NCBI GenBank assembly: GCA_049890095.1
Contig: JBMHCD010000005.1
Span: 62,001 to 126,000, forward strand
Direction of reading: 5' to 3'
From: JABAYQ01 sp049890095
Lineage (GTDB): Bacteria; Bacteroidota; Bacteroidia; Flavobacteriales; UBA7312
Length of the DNA stretch: 64,000 nucleotides
Position 1 is the stretch's first letter; each line of letters opens with the position of its first letter. Positions 25,573-34,359 of the stretch are shown in pieces. A model generated the notes under the pieces. The model worked only from the letters and a program-made list of their open reading frames with translations, ran no database searches and was not told where the DNA came from. The position numbers were made by a program, and so were the translations under genes.

Positions 25573-26076
25573 TTATAAGTGACTGATAGATAGGTCATTG
25601 TGATTTCTAATGTAGATTAATATTTTTGCTTCAGCACATACTTCTCCTTCTTCATCAATAGCTTTTGCGGTATGCGTCACTTCATATTTATAATCTACTT
25701 TTAGTTGTTCTATAGCATTACGAATATCAATATCGTTCAATGTAAAATCAATTGTTAAATCGCTTTTTGCAGGTTTCAAATAATTTATTTCTGCTTTCTT
25801 TACCCAAACTTGCATAGGTGCTTTTAGTTGAGAAAAAATTTGCCAATACATAACGGCGTAATAGGGGTCAAAAGCACTAAAAATAGTACCACCAAAAATT
25901 GCTTTTTGAATATTTCTATTCATCCACGAATAGCGTACAACTACTTTTAGCTTGGTAAAATTTTCGTTAACACTCTCAATTTTTATTTTATTAAAAAAAA
26001 GAGGTGGAAATAAATTTAACCCAAACGCTAATTTTTTGGAGGAGTAAACCTTTGTTGAATAATTACTTTTTTTCAT
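25573..26076 (-). CDS. Hotdog-fold thioesterase-like protein (DUF4442/YiiD type)
   Basis: A 167-residue protein from the ATG at 26076; upstream in-frame starts would add an unsupported extension. The middle segment IQKAIFGGTIFSAFDPYYAV resembles the catalytic-helix region of DUF4442 hotdog proteins, followed by the strands VWVKKAEINYLKPAKSDL and YKYEVTHTAKAIDEEGEVCAEA typical of acyl-CoA thioesterases. Substrate unknown. A -7 box (26085-26092, minus) leaves only eight bases before the ATG. It is divergent from surE. Confidence 0.75.
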   Translation of the reverse strand: MKKSNYSTKVYSSKKLAFGLNLFPPLFFNKIKIESVNENFTKLKVVVRYSWMNRNIQKAIFGGTIFSAFDPYYAVMYWQIFSQLKAPMQVWVKKAEINYLKPAKSDLTIDFTLNDIDIRNAIEQLKVDYKYEVTHTAKAIDEEGEVCAEAKILIYIRNHNDLSISHL

Positions 26077-26084
26077 ACTTATGG

Positions 26085-26092
26085 CAAAATTA
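26085..26092 (-). promoter_or_regulatory. -7 box of the thioesterase-like gene
   Basis: Minus strand TAATTTTG (TAnnTTTG), eight bases from the ATG at 26076, suggesting a leaderless or near-leaderless mRNA. Confidence 0.45.
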
Positions 26093-26115
26093 ATAACTTC
26101 AAGCAATAGTTTTGG

Positions 26116-26123
26116 TAAATTTG
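26116..26123 (+). promoter_or_regulatory. -7 box of the surE-lpxB group
   Basis: TAAATTTG (TAnnTTTG), 18 bases before the surE ATG at 26142. Together with the minus-strand box at 26085-26092 this forms a compact divergent promoter region. Confidence 0.5.
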
Positions 26124-26141
26124 CTAAATAAAACAATCTCT

Positions 26142-26900
26142 ATGAACAGACCCTTAATTTTTGTTACAAACGACGATAGCATTAATTCTGATGGAATTAA
26201 AAAGCTAATCAGCATTGCACAACTAATAGGCGATGTTTTTGTGGTTGCACCAGATAGCCCAAAATCTGGCAAAAGCCATGCTATTTCTTTGGATTCTACT
26301 ATAACTTTAGATTTAATAAAAAAACAAAAAGGTTTAACTATTTATACTTGTAGTGGCATGCCTGTAGATTGTGTAAAGCTTGGCCTGGACGAGTTAGTGG
26401 ACAGAAAGCCAGATTTACTGCTTTCTGGAATAAATCACGGCTCAAATGCAGCAACAAATATTATTTATTCAGGAACTATGGCAGGAGCTTTGGAGGGTGC
26501 TATGCATCAAATACCTTCTATTGGTTTTTCATTACTAGATATTGATCCGAATGCTGATTTTGAACCTTGCACTAATTATGTTCATTCTATTATAAATTTA
26601 GTGCTTGAGAAAAAAGAATTGGTTTGCCTTAATGTCAATATTCCTGTTCTTGAAGAAGAAAAGATTAAAGGTATTAAAATGTGTAGTCAGTCAATGGCTT
26701 ATTGGAAGGAGCATTTTGAATCTTTTACCGACGAGCAGGGAAAGCTTACTTATCAAATGAGAGGTACATTTATTAATTTGGAACAAAATAAAGATAGTGA
26801 TCAATGGGCTTTGGATAAAGATTATATTTCTGTCGTTCCAGTAAATTTTGATTTTACAGACTATAAAATGTTGGATAAACTAAAAAACTGGAAATTATGA
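26142..26900 (+). CDS. surE: 5'/3'-nucleotidase SurE
   Basis: A 252-residue metal-dependent phosphatase acting on nucleoside monophosphates. The ATG at 26142 starts MNRPLIFVTNDDS, putting the metal-binding Asp11-Asp12 at the usual place. Other motifs are VVAPDSPKSGKSHAIS, CSGMPVDCVKLGL, LLSGINHGSNAATNIIYSGT and VCLNVNIP. It is followed without a gap by a small membrane protein and lpxB. Confidence 0.96.
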   Translation: MNRPLIFVTNDDSINSDGIKKLISIAQLIGDVFVVAPDSPKSGKSHAISLDSTITLDLIKKQKGLTIYTCSGMPVDCVKLGLDELVDRKPDLLLSGINHGSNAATNIIYSGTMAGALEGAMHQIPSIGFSLLDIDPNADFEPCTNYVHSIINLVLEKKELVCLNVNIPVLEEEKIKGIKMCSQSMAYWKEHFESFTDEQGKLTYQMRGTFINLEQNKDSDQWALDKDYISVVPVNFDFTDYKMLDKLKNWKL

Positions 26901-27184
26901 TAAATAGTCGTTTGTTCTGGAGAGGAGCAATTCTGGGATTAATTCTTCCTTTGCTTGCCTTTGTTATATATTCCAATTTTGTGTTGGGAAGTGATATTAT
27001 TACTACTTACATACAGTTGGAAGTTATGCAAATACATACCCATGTTTTAAGTCTTTGTACTCTAGTTAATATTTTGCCTTTTTTTTTATTTTTAAGAGCT
27101 TATAGAAACGAACCTGCTCAAGGAATTTTGTTTTCTACATTTATAATTGTTATTAGTGTCTATATCATAAATTTCTTGTTTTGA
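26897..27184 (+). CDS. Small membrane protein between surE and lpxB, function unknown
   Basis: A 95-residue protein with three predicted membrane helices (about residues 9-29, 47-66 and 74-94) and very little soluble sequence. Its ATG overlaps the surE stop by 4 nt (ATGA), and its own TGA overlaps the TTG start of lpxB, so all three are tightly coupled. I do not recognise a family. Its place in an lpxB operon suggests a role at the inner membrane, but that is inference only. Confidence 0.7.
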   Translation: MINSRLFWRGAILGLILPLLAFVIYSNFVLGSDIITTYIQLEVMQIHTHVLSLCTLVNILPFFLFLRAYRNEPAQGILFSTFIIVISVYIINFLF

Positions 27185-28266
27185 GTAAATACTATTTTAT
27201 ATGTGGTGAGGCTTCTGGAGATTTGCATGCTTCAAAACTAATAGATCATCTTTCTGCTCTAGACGATTCGTCTGTATTTAGAGGTTTTGGAGGCGATAAA
27301 ATGGAAGAAAAAGGAATGCAAATAATAAAGCATTATAAGGATTTGTCTTTTATGGGCTTTTATGAGGTTGCAAAAAACATCAGAACGATTATTAAAAACT
27401 TTAGTATTGTTAAAAAAGATATTTTACAATTTTCGCCAGATGTATTAGTGCTTGTTGATTATCCGGGTTTTAATATGAGAATGGCAAAATTTGCCAAACA
27501 AAACCATATTAAAGTGGTATATTATATTACTCCTCAAGTTTGGGCTTGGAAAAAGAATAGAGTCCACTCACTAAAAAAATATGTGGATTTATTGATTCCT
27601 ATTTTACCATTTGAACCATCTTTTTTTAGTAAAAATGGATTAGAATCTGTATTTTATGGACATCCTTTAATGGATGAGTTAAAAAATAAAAAACAACCAA
27701 GGTTAGATTTTGAAAAGAAAGTTATAGCATTATTGCCAGGAAGTAGAAAGCAAGAAATTTCTAAAATTTTACCGGTAATGATGGAATTAGTACCAATGTT
27801 TGATGACTATCAATTTGTTATTGCAGGAGCTCCTTCGATATCGCAAGAATTTTATAGGTCTCTTACAAACGATTCTAAAATTCCTATTTCAAAAAATAAA
27901 ACATACGAAGTGTTAAGTAGTGCAAAGGCTGCACTAGTAGCTTCAGGAACTGCAACTCTTGAGGCAGCAATACTCAATGTTCCGCAAGTAGTGTGTTATA
28001 AAACTTCGTGGTTTTCGTTTGTTTTAGGCAAACTGTTAGTTAAGGTGAAGTATATTTCTTTAGTTAATCTTATTGCACATAAAGAAATTGTGCGAGAGCT
28101 AATTCAATCAGATCTAAATGTAAAATTGTTAGCTGATCAGTTGAATTTCATACTAAAAAAAGAAAATGAAAAGTCGATATTGAAACAATATTCGGACGTT
28201 ATTGAAAAGTTAGGGGATAACAACTCTTGTAAAAAAGTTGCTCAGGCAATTTTCGACATCGTCTAG
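27181..28266 (+). CDS. lpxB: Lipid-A-disaccharide synthase
   Basis: A 361-residue GT19 glycosyltransferase that joins lipid X and UDP-2,3-diacylglucosamine to the lipid A disaccharide. The start is TTG at 27181, needed to give the conserved N-terminus KYYFICGEASGDLHASKL. Other motifs are FMGFYEV, YYITPQVWAWKKNR, FYGHPL, LLPGSRKQEI and SGTATLEAA. The product of LpxH, also in this window, is one substrate. Confidence 0.95.
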   Translation: MSKYYFICGEASGDLHASKLIDHLSALDDSSVFRGFGGDKMEEKGMQIIKHYKDLSFMGFYEVAKNIRTIIKNFSIVKKDILQFSPDVLVLVDYPGFNMRMAKFAKQNHIKVVYYITPQVWAWKKNRVHSLKKYVDLLIPILPFEPSFFSKNGLESVFYGHPLMDELKNKKQPRLDFEKKVIALLPGSRKQEISKILPVMMELVPMFDDYQFVIAGAPSISQEFYRSLTNDSKIPISKNKTYEVLSSAKAALVASGTATLEAAILNVPQVVCYKTSWFSFVLGKLLVKVKYISLVNLIAHKEIVRELIQSDLNVKLLADQLNFILKKENEKSILKQYSDVIEKLGDNNSCKKVAQAIFDIV

Positions 28267-28289
28267 ATATTTTACTTAAATAATAAGTC

Positions 28290-28996
28290 ATGAATTGGAA
28301 TTCTATTCCTATGCTTAAACTTATTGTGCCTTTTATTCAGGGCATAATTTTATATAGATACACGCAATTTTATGATGCCATATTTTTAATAATTGCGGTT
28401 TTTCTTTTTGTTGTACTATTTTTAATTGTTTCTATCAAATCTTATAATTATCGTTGGTTATTTGGGCTTGCTGTTACGTTTTTTCTTTTTTTATTTCTAT
28501 TGTAATAAGTCATTTTTCTCTACCTCAAAATAAGAAATCGTATTTTGAAAATTTCATTTCAGAAAGCAGTGTATATCTTTTACAAATTTCAACACCACCA
28601 CTTGAAAAAGAAAAATTGCCATTTTATTATTTACGTGGTCATTTAAGTAACTTATCCTTAAGAAAAATAGAAAGAGTAGAGTTTGGAGAATTTTTTCAAA
28701 GCAATGCCATTTGGACAGACAACTTTCATGTACAGTACAAAAATTTAAGAGGATTAATTGTTAAAGAAGATTTTGAGATTAAACAATCCTCACAAAGCAT
28801 ACCATTACACTTTTGTCTGCTATCAAAAGAAGTAGACTTAAAAAAGCTGCTTGACACATATGAGCCTAAAACTATAATTTTAGATAATAACTTATCATAT
28901 TATAGTTACAAACAAATGAAAAAACAATGTAAAAAGTTAGGTTTAAATTACCACGATTTAAGGCAATCTTATTATAGTATGAAGTCTAAATTTTAG
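28290..28996 (+). pseudogene. comEC: comEC remnant: central domains deleted and frameshifted
   Basis: The first frame (28290-28505) encodes the typical ComEC N-terminus (WNSIPMLKLIVPFIQGIIL plus membrane helices). It then shifts frame in a T-rich stretch near 28485. The second frame runs to 28996, joining the start of the DUF4131/OB region (LLQISTPPLEKEK) directly to what looks like the C-terminal tail of Bacteroidota ComEC (PKTIILDNNLSYYSYKQMKK, LGLNYHDLRQSYY). The multi-helix Competence domain and the metallo-beta-lactamase catalytic motifs (HxHxDH) are missing, about 400-450 residues. The product cannot form the DNA uptake channel. It follows lpxB by 23 nt and overlaps ftcD by 11 nt. Confidence 0.8.
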
Positions 28997-30677
28997 ATTC
29001 GCATATTTGCATAATTTCCTTTTCTTTTTCTAATGCTTGATGAATAAGTTTTTCTCCTTTTTGTAAGATGTCATCAACAAATTTTTTGTCTTTGCAATCA
29101 CCACAATTAATTTTCACATTAAGAAAGGCTCCTCGAACGGCAGTGCGAGCACACAAAGCACCTACTGCTGCATCGGTAATGGAATTAGGATTTCCAATTT
29201 TTGCCATTTCTAGCATTACTTCCATCGAATCAAGTGCTGTTTGCATTACTAAAAACGGAGTTTCGATAGCAAATTTTGTGGCAGATTGAATAGCATTTTG
29301 CCTGTTAGTCTGGTCTTGTTCTGTTTCTTTAGGTAGTCTAAACGCTTCCATTATTTTATTGAAGGAGTTGGTGTCTTCATCTACTAATCTTAGTAGTTCG
29401 TTTTGATATTCAATTCCTTTTTGAGCCCAGTTGGAAAATGTTTGCCATTGATCATCCCATCCTCTTTTATGTGCAGATAAGTTTGCTACCATAGTGCTCA
29501 GTGCAGCGCCCATAGCACCACAATAAGCAGAGATTGAGCCGCCGCCTGGAGCAGGGCTTTCACTTGCTGTTTCATTAGCAAACTGACTAAGGTTAAGGTC
29601 GATTAACTTTTGCTTTTCTTCCTCAAGCATATATTCAATAATTCGTTCTTTAGGATTGAATGGTGCCAGTTCGTCTAGTCCAAGAGATTTAATGGCAATT
29701 TTTATTATCTCCTCTTCTGAAATTCCTGTAGATCGTTCTTGTTTTTCAAGGAAATAAATTCCTGCATCGATGAGTACTTTTTTAGGAACTAGCCCAACTA
29801 ATTCCGATCCAGTTACTCTTATTCCTCTTGCATTAGCTCTTTCGCAAGTTTTGTCAAATACTTGGTGTAGAGGGCTAACGTTTATATTGGTAAGGTTATA
29901 CGAAATTTGTGCTACTCCATATTCTTCTATAAACCAGCCAATACCTTTAACGTGTTTGAATAGACCTGCTTGACGTTTTGGTTCACCCTTTTCGTCTGTA
30001 ATGACTTTGCCCAAAATACTATTTCCTTCCCTTTGTATTCTACCTGCTTCTCTGATGTCAAATGCGATGGCATTCGCTCTTCTGGTAGAAGTAGTGTTGA
30101 GGTTTATATTGTATGCTACCAAAAAATCACGAGCAGAAATAGCAGTAGCTCCAGACTTGGCAACAGAAGAATTAAACTGATTTGGTCCAAAATCTGGCTT
30201 CCAATGCGGATCAGATAATTTTTTATTTAGTCCTTCATATTCTCCAGATCTACAATTAGCCAGATTCTGGCGTTCTTCCGATTGAGCAGCGTTTTCGTAT
30301 AGATAAACAGGAATTTCTAGATCATTTCCTACGCGATCACCCAATTTTTTTGCCCATTCAGCAGTTTCCTCCATGCTTATATTTGCAATCGGTATTAGCG
30401 GACAAACATCGGTTGCACCCATTCTAGGGTGCTCGCCGCTATGAACACTCATGTCTATAAGCTCTTTTGCTTTTTGAATTAGTAAGTAAGCTGCATCAAT
30501 AACATTTTGAGGTTCGCCAACAAATGTTATAACTGTTCTGTTGGTTGCTTTACCAGGATCAACATTTAGTAATTTTACCCCTTCTACAGATTCAACTACT
30601 TTAGCAATTTCATTTATTTTTTTGTCGTTTCTTCCTTCCGATATGTTAGGAACACATTCAATTAGTTGTGTCTTCAT
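28986..30677 (-). CDS. ftcD: Bifunctional glutamate formimidoyltransferase / formimidotetrahydrofolate cyclodeaminase
   Basis: A 563-residue fusion for the final step of one histidine-degradation route. The N-terminal formiminotransferase (about 1-320) has ECVPNISEGRN and HSGEHPRMGATDVCPL. The C-terminal cyclodeaminase (about 355-563) has the SPAPGGGSISAYCGAMGAAL motif. It transfers the formimino group to tetrahydrofolate and releases ammonia. It overlaps the 3' end of hutI by 20 nt. Confidence 0.95.
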   Translation of the reverse strand: MKTQLIECVPNISEGRNDKKINEIAKVVESVEGVKLLNVDPGKATNRTVITFVGEPQNVIDAAYLLIQKAKELIDMSVHSGEHPRMGATDVCPLIPIANISMEETAEWAKKLGDRVGNDLEIPVYLYENAAQSEERQNLANCRSGEYEGLNKKLSDPHWKPDFGPNQFNSSVAKSGATAISARDFLVAYNINLNTTSTRRANAIAFDIREAGRIQREGNSILGKVITDEKGEPKRQAGLFKHVKGIGWFIEEYGVAQISYNLTNINVSPLHQVFDKTCERANARGIRVTGSELVGLVPKKVLIDAGIYFLEKQERSTGISEEEIIKIAIKSLGLDELAPFNPKERIIEYMLEEEKQKLIDLNLSQFANETASESPAPGGGSISAYCGAMGAALSTMVANLSAHKRGWDDQWQTFSNWAQKGIEYQNELLRLVDEDTNSFNKIMEAFRLPKETEQDQTNRQNAIQSATKFAIETPFLVMQTALDSMEVMLEMAKIGNPNSITDAAVGALCARTAVRGAFLNVKINCGDCKDKKFVDDILQKGEKLIHQALEKEKEIMQICESKI

Positions 30678-31929
30678 TGTTAATGTTTTGTATTTCTCCG
30701 TTTAAAATAATGGTTTTTATATTGTTTTCTCCAAAGGAGTAGGGTAGATAAGCAAAAGATGAAATATTGTCTGTAATAAACAAATTAGCTTTTTTGCCAA
30801 TAGCAATACTTCCTAATTCTTTGCTCAACCCCATTGCATAAGCTGTATTTATGGTAGTTGCGTTAATCACTTCTTCTGGATTTAGTTTCATATTGATACA
30901 TCCTAGAGAAGCAACAAAATTCATGTTCCAATTTGGGCTAGATCCCGGATTATAATCCGATGCTAAAGCAACTGGTAGTCCGGTGTGGATTAGTTGTTTT
31001 GCAGGGCCAAATGGTATGCCAAGAAAGAAAGAACAAGAGGGTAGAAATGTAGGCATGCAATCGCTGTTTTTTAGGCTGTCTATATCTTCTTGCGACATAT
31101 GTTCTAGATGATCTACTGATAAAGCTCCTAAATCTACACTTGTTTTAACACCTCCCAAAATGGTAAATTGATTAACGTGTGTTTTGGGAATAAGTCCCCA
31201 TTTTTTTCCGGCCTCTAGTATTTGTTTTAGTTCGTTTACCGAAAAATAACCTTCTTCGCAAAAAACATCAATATAGTCTGCTAGTTTTTGCTGGGCTACT
31301 TTAGGAATTAGCTCATTAATAATGTAATGAATGTATTGTTCTTTTTTATTTTTGAATTCTAGAGGAATTGCATGAGCAGCAAGAAGAGTTGATTTGATAG
31401 TAATTGGACTTGTTTTTTTAAGCTCATCAATTACTTTTAGCATTTTAATTTCTGATTCCAAATTTAGGCCATAGCCACTCTTAATTTCTATTGCTCCTGT
31501 TCCACTTCGGATAATTTTAGTTAGGCGTTTGCGAGCATCTTGCAGTAAGGATTCAAAGGAGGTTTCTTGTAGCTTTTTTGCGGAGTTGAGGATTCCGCCA
31601 CCCTCACGAGCTATTTCTTCATAGCTTTTACCATTTATTCGTTGTACCCATTCTTTTTCTCTACTTCCGGCATGAATAAGGTGTGTGTGGCTATCGTTGT
31701 ACGATGGAAAAACCATTCCTCCATCGGCATCAATAATTTTTGTGTTGTTCCAATCGTCAATGCCTTTCCACTGATCCATACTTCCAAAGTTGGTAATTCG
31801 TCCGTCTTCTATTTCTATAAAAGCATCCTCAATGGTTTCCACTTTGCCCATATCAGAGCCAGCAACCCATTTGCGAATAGTATGCTCTATCTGAACAGCT
31901 TTACTTATGTTCTTAATTACCAGCTTCAT
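30658..31929 (-). CDS. hutI: Imidazolonepropionase
   Basis: A 423-residue amidohydrolase opening the imidazolone ring in histidine degradation. The ATG at 31929 is chosen over an in-frame start ten codons upstream because it begins the fold (MKLVIKNI) and lies just after a -7 box. Metal ligands His81 and His83 are in DSHTHLIHAG; AAHAIPLEF, HVNQF and ASDYNPGSS follow. It is in an operon with ftcD. hutH is elsewhere in the window and hutU is absent from it. Confidence 0.95.
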   Translation of the reverse strand: MKLVIKNISKAVQIEHTIRKWVAGSDMGKVETIEDAFIEIEDGRITNFGSMDQWKGIDDWNNTKIIDADGGMVFPSYNDSHTHLIHAGSREKEWVQRINGKSYEEIAREGGGILNSAKKLQETSFESLLQDARKRLTKIIRSGTGAIEIKSGYGLNLESEIKMLKVIDELKKTSPITIKSTLLAAHAIPLEFKNKKEQYIHYIINELIPKVAQQKLADYIDVFCEEGYFSVNELKQILEAGKKWGLIPKTHVNQFTILGGVKTSVDLGALSVDHLEHMSQEDIDSLKNSDCMPTFLPSCSFFLGIPFGPAKQLIHTGLPVALASDYNPGSSPNWNMNFVASLGCINMKLNPEEVINATTINTAYAMGLSKELGSIAIGKKANLFITDNISSFAYLPYSFGENNIKTIILNGEIQNINNEDTTN

Positions 31930-31956
31930 AGTGCTATTTTTTATCAAGCTAAAATA

Positions 31957-31964
31957 CAAAAATA
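31957..31964 (-). promoter_or_regulatory. -7 box of hutI-ftcD
   Basis: Minus strand TATTTTTG (TAnnTTTG), 27 bases before the hutI ATG at 31929. Confidence 0.45.
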
Positions 31965-31991
31965 GACCATTTTCACTCCTTTAAATTTATT

Positions 31992-31999
31992 TATATTTG
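31992..31999 (+). promoter_or_regulatory. -7 box of aroC
   Basis: TATATTTG (TAnnTTTG), only seven bases before the aroC ATG at 32007, implying a leaderless or near-leaderless mRNA. Confidence 0.5.
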
Positions 32000-32006
32000 T
32001 GGTAGT

Positions 32007-33065
32007 ATGAATACACTTGGTAGCTTGTATAGACTGACAACTTTTGGCGAATCGCATGGAACGGCAATAGGTGGTGTAATTGATGGTTGTCCGGCTGGAT
32101 TGACTATTAACTTAGAGCAAATACAAAATGAGTTAGACAGAAGAAGACCAGGTCAGTCCTCCATAACAACTCAAAGAAAAGAAGGTGATAAAGTAGAGTT
32201 TTTGTCGGGAATTTTTGAGGGAAAAACTACTGGAGCTTCCATAGGTTTTGTAATTCGTAATACCGATCAAAAATCGAAGGATTATGATCATCTAAAAGGG
32301 CTTGCTCGTCCTTCTCATGGCGATTTCACTTACCAAAAGAAGTATGGTGTTCAAGATTATAGAGGGGGTGGGCGTTATTCGGCTCGAGAAACAGCAAATT
32401 GGATAGTAGGTGGTGCAATTGCTAAGCAATTGTTACAACAAATAGATATTAAAGCCTTCGTTTCTTCTGTTGGTACGTTGTCGTTGCCAAATTCTTATTC
32501 CGATTTGGATTTGAGTATCATAGATTCAAATATTGTTCGTTGTCCTGATCTTTCAATGGCAAATAGAATGATAGATTTAATCCAAGAGGTAAAAAAAGAG
32601 GGCGATACTGTTGGAGGTGTTGTAAGTTGTGTAGTTAAAAATATGCCTATTGGATTGGGGCAGCCAATTTTTGATAAACTAAGTGCTAGATTAGCAAAGT
32701 ATATGATGTCTATCAATGCCTCTAAAGGTTTTGAAATAGGCAATGGCTTTGAAAGTTCTCGCTTGAAAGGTAGTCAGAACAACGATGTTTTTCAATCTAA
32801 AAACCAAACTCGTACTAATCATTCTGGTGGCATACAAGCAGGAATTAGTAATGGAATGGATTTGGTCTTTAAAGTAGCTTTTAAGCCTGCTTCTACACTC
32901 ATGAGAGATCAAGATTCGGTAGGAATGGATGGAGAAAAAGTAGTGGTTAAAGGAAAAGGAAGGCACGATCCTTGTGTAGTTCCTAGAGCCGTTCCTATTG
33001 TTGAGGCTATGACTGCTATGGCTCTGCTGGACGCTATATATTTAGATAATAATTCAAGCATATAA
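32007..33065 (+). CDS. aroC: Chorismate synthase
   Basis: A 352-residue FMN-dependent lyase making chorismate from EPSP, the last shikimate step. It starts with GSLYRLTTFGESHG; the motifs RRPGQS, GGGRYSARETA and the C-terminal RHDPCVVPRAVPIVEAM are intact. aroK lies 8 kb away on the same strand. Confidence 0.97.
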   Translation: MNTLGSLYRLTTFGESHGTAIGGVIDGCPAGLTINLEQIQNELDRRRPGQSSITTQRKEGDKVEFLSGIFEGKTTGASIGFVIRNTDQKSKDYDHLKGLARPSHGDFTYQKKYGVQDYRGGGRYSARETANWIVGGAIAKQLLQQIDIKAFVSSVGTLSLPNSYSDLDLSIIDSNIVRCPDLSMANRMIDLIQEVKKEGDTVGGVVSCVVKNMPIGLGQPIFDKLSARLAKYMMSINASKGFEIGNGFESSRLKGSQNNDVFQSKNQTRTNHSGGIQAGISNGMDLVFKVAFKPASTLMRDQDSVGMDGEKVVVKGKGRHDPCVVPRAVPIVEAMTAMALLDAIYLDNNSSI

Positions 33066-33068
33066 CTT

Positions 33069-34355
33069 ATGAAAAAATTAGCATTGCACTGGAAAATCAT
33101 CATTGGTATGGTATTGGGTGTAGTTTATGGTTTAATAGCCACTCATTATGGATGGGTAGATTTTACTAATGATTGGATAAAACCTTGGGGTGCTATTTTT
33201 ATTAGTTTACTTAAGCTCATTGCTGTTCCTTTAGTTTTGGCATCTCTAATCAAAGGAGTAGGTAGTTTGAGTGATATTTCTAGGCTTTCTAGAATTGGTA
33301 CTAAAACTGTAGGTATCTATTTACTTTCAACAGTTATAGCGGTTACTTTTGGATTACTTTTAGTAAATGTGGTTAATCCGGGTTCTTCTTTTTCTGAAGA
33401 AAAAAGAGCAGAACTAAAAAGTCAATATGCCTCTCAGGCTAATAGTAAAATATTATCGGCAGATGCAGTAGAAAAAAGTGGTCCTTTACAGTTTGTAGTC
33501 GATATGGTTCCCAACAATATTTTTGAGGCTAGTTCGAATAATAAAAACATGCTTCAAGTCATTTTCTTTGCCATACTTTTTGGTATTGCTATGGTGAGTT
33601 TACCATCTGAAAAAACCAAATATGTAAAAGGATTTTTTGATGGGATAAACGATATTATTTTACAAATTGTCGATTTGATAATGCTTACTGCCCCTTATGG
33701 AGTGTTTGCTTTGTTGGGTGGTTTGGTCGTTGATTTTGGAGGATCGACAGATTTATTTCAGGCACTAGGGGTGTATTCGCTAACTGTAGTTGTAGGATTG
33801 TTGCTAATGATATTTTTAGTGTATCCTAGTTTTTTAAAAGTATTTACAAAGCTAAACTACAAAGACTTTTTTAGAGGTATAGCCCCCGCACAAATGTTGG
33901 CATTTTCTACTAGTTCGAGTGCTGCAACCTTACCAGTAACGATGGAGCGTTGCGAAGAGCAATTGGGTGTTTCAGAAGAGGTGTCTAGCTTTGTATTGCC
34001 TCTTGGAGCAACTATTAATATGGACGGAACTTCCTTATATCAAGCAGTTGCAGCAGTATTTATCGCTCAGGCATTTGGTTATGATTTAGACCTTTCTCAG
34101 CAACTTACTATAGTTTTAACTTCAACTTTGGCATCTATTGGAGCTGCGGCAGTTCCTGGAGCAGGAATGGTAATGTTGGTCATTGTGTTAAGTTCTATTG
34201 GAATAGACCCTGAGGGCATAGCTCTTATTTTTGCTGTGGATCGAATTCTAGATATGTTGCGAACGGTTGTTAATGTTACTGGAGATGCTACTGTTGCTAC
34301 AGTGGTAGCAGCTACAGAGGGTCAGTTGAGGGAGGTTAACCCAAAAGAAAATTAA
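33069..34355 (+). CDS. Dicarboxylate/amino acid:cation symporter (DAACS family)
   Basis: A 428-residue membrane protein of the GltP/DctA/GltPh family with about eight helices and two re-entrant loops. The serine-rich hairpin STSSSAATLPVTMERC and the NMDGTSLY motif are both present, as is the late AVDRILDMLRTVVNVTGDA with the substrate-coordinating Asp/Asn. Substrate is probably glutamate/aspartate or a C4-dicarboxylate, coupled to sodium or protons; it cannot be distinguished by eye. It lies 3 nt after aroC. Confidence 0.93.
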   Translation: MKKLALHWKIIIGMVLGVVYGLIATHYGWVDFTNDWIKPWGAIFISLLKLIAVPLVLASLIKGVGSLSDISRLSRIGTKTVGIYLLSTVIAVTFGLLLVNVVNPGSSFSEEKRAELKSQYASQANSKILSADAVEKSGPLQFVVDMVPNNIFEASSNNKNMLQVIFFAILFGIAMVSLPSEKTKYVKGFFDGINDIILQIVDLIMLTAPYGVFALLGGLVVDFGGSTDLFQALGVYSLTVVVGLLLMIFLVYPSFLKVFTKLNYKDFFRGIAPAQMLAFSTSSSAATLPVTMERCEEQLGVSEEVSSFVLPLGATINMDGTSLYQAVAAVFIAQAFGYDLDLSQQLTIVLTSTLASIGAAAVPGAGMVMLVIVLSSIGIDPEGIALIFAVDRILDMLRTVVNVTGDATVATVVAATEGQLREVNPKEN

Positions 34356-34359
34356 ACGG

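Noticed and set aside
28454..28510. Programmed ribosomal frameshift joining the two comEC frames
   Set aside because: The T-rich stretch could slip, but restoring the frame would still give a protein lacking the Competence domain and the hydrolase site, so decay explains it better.
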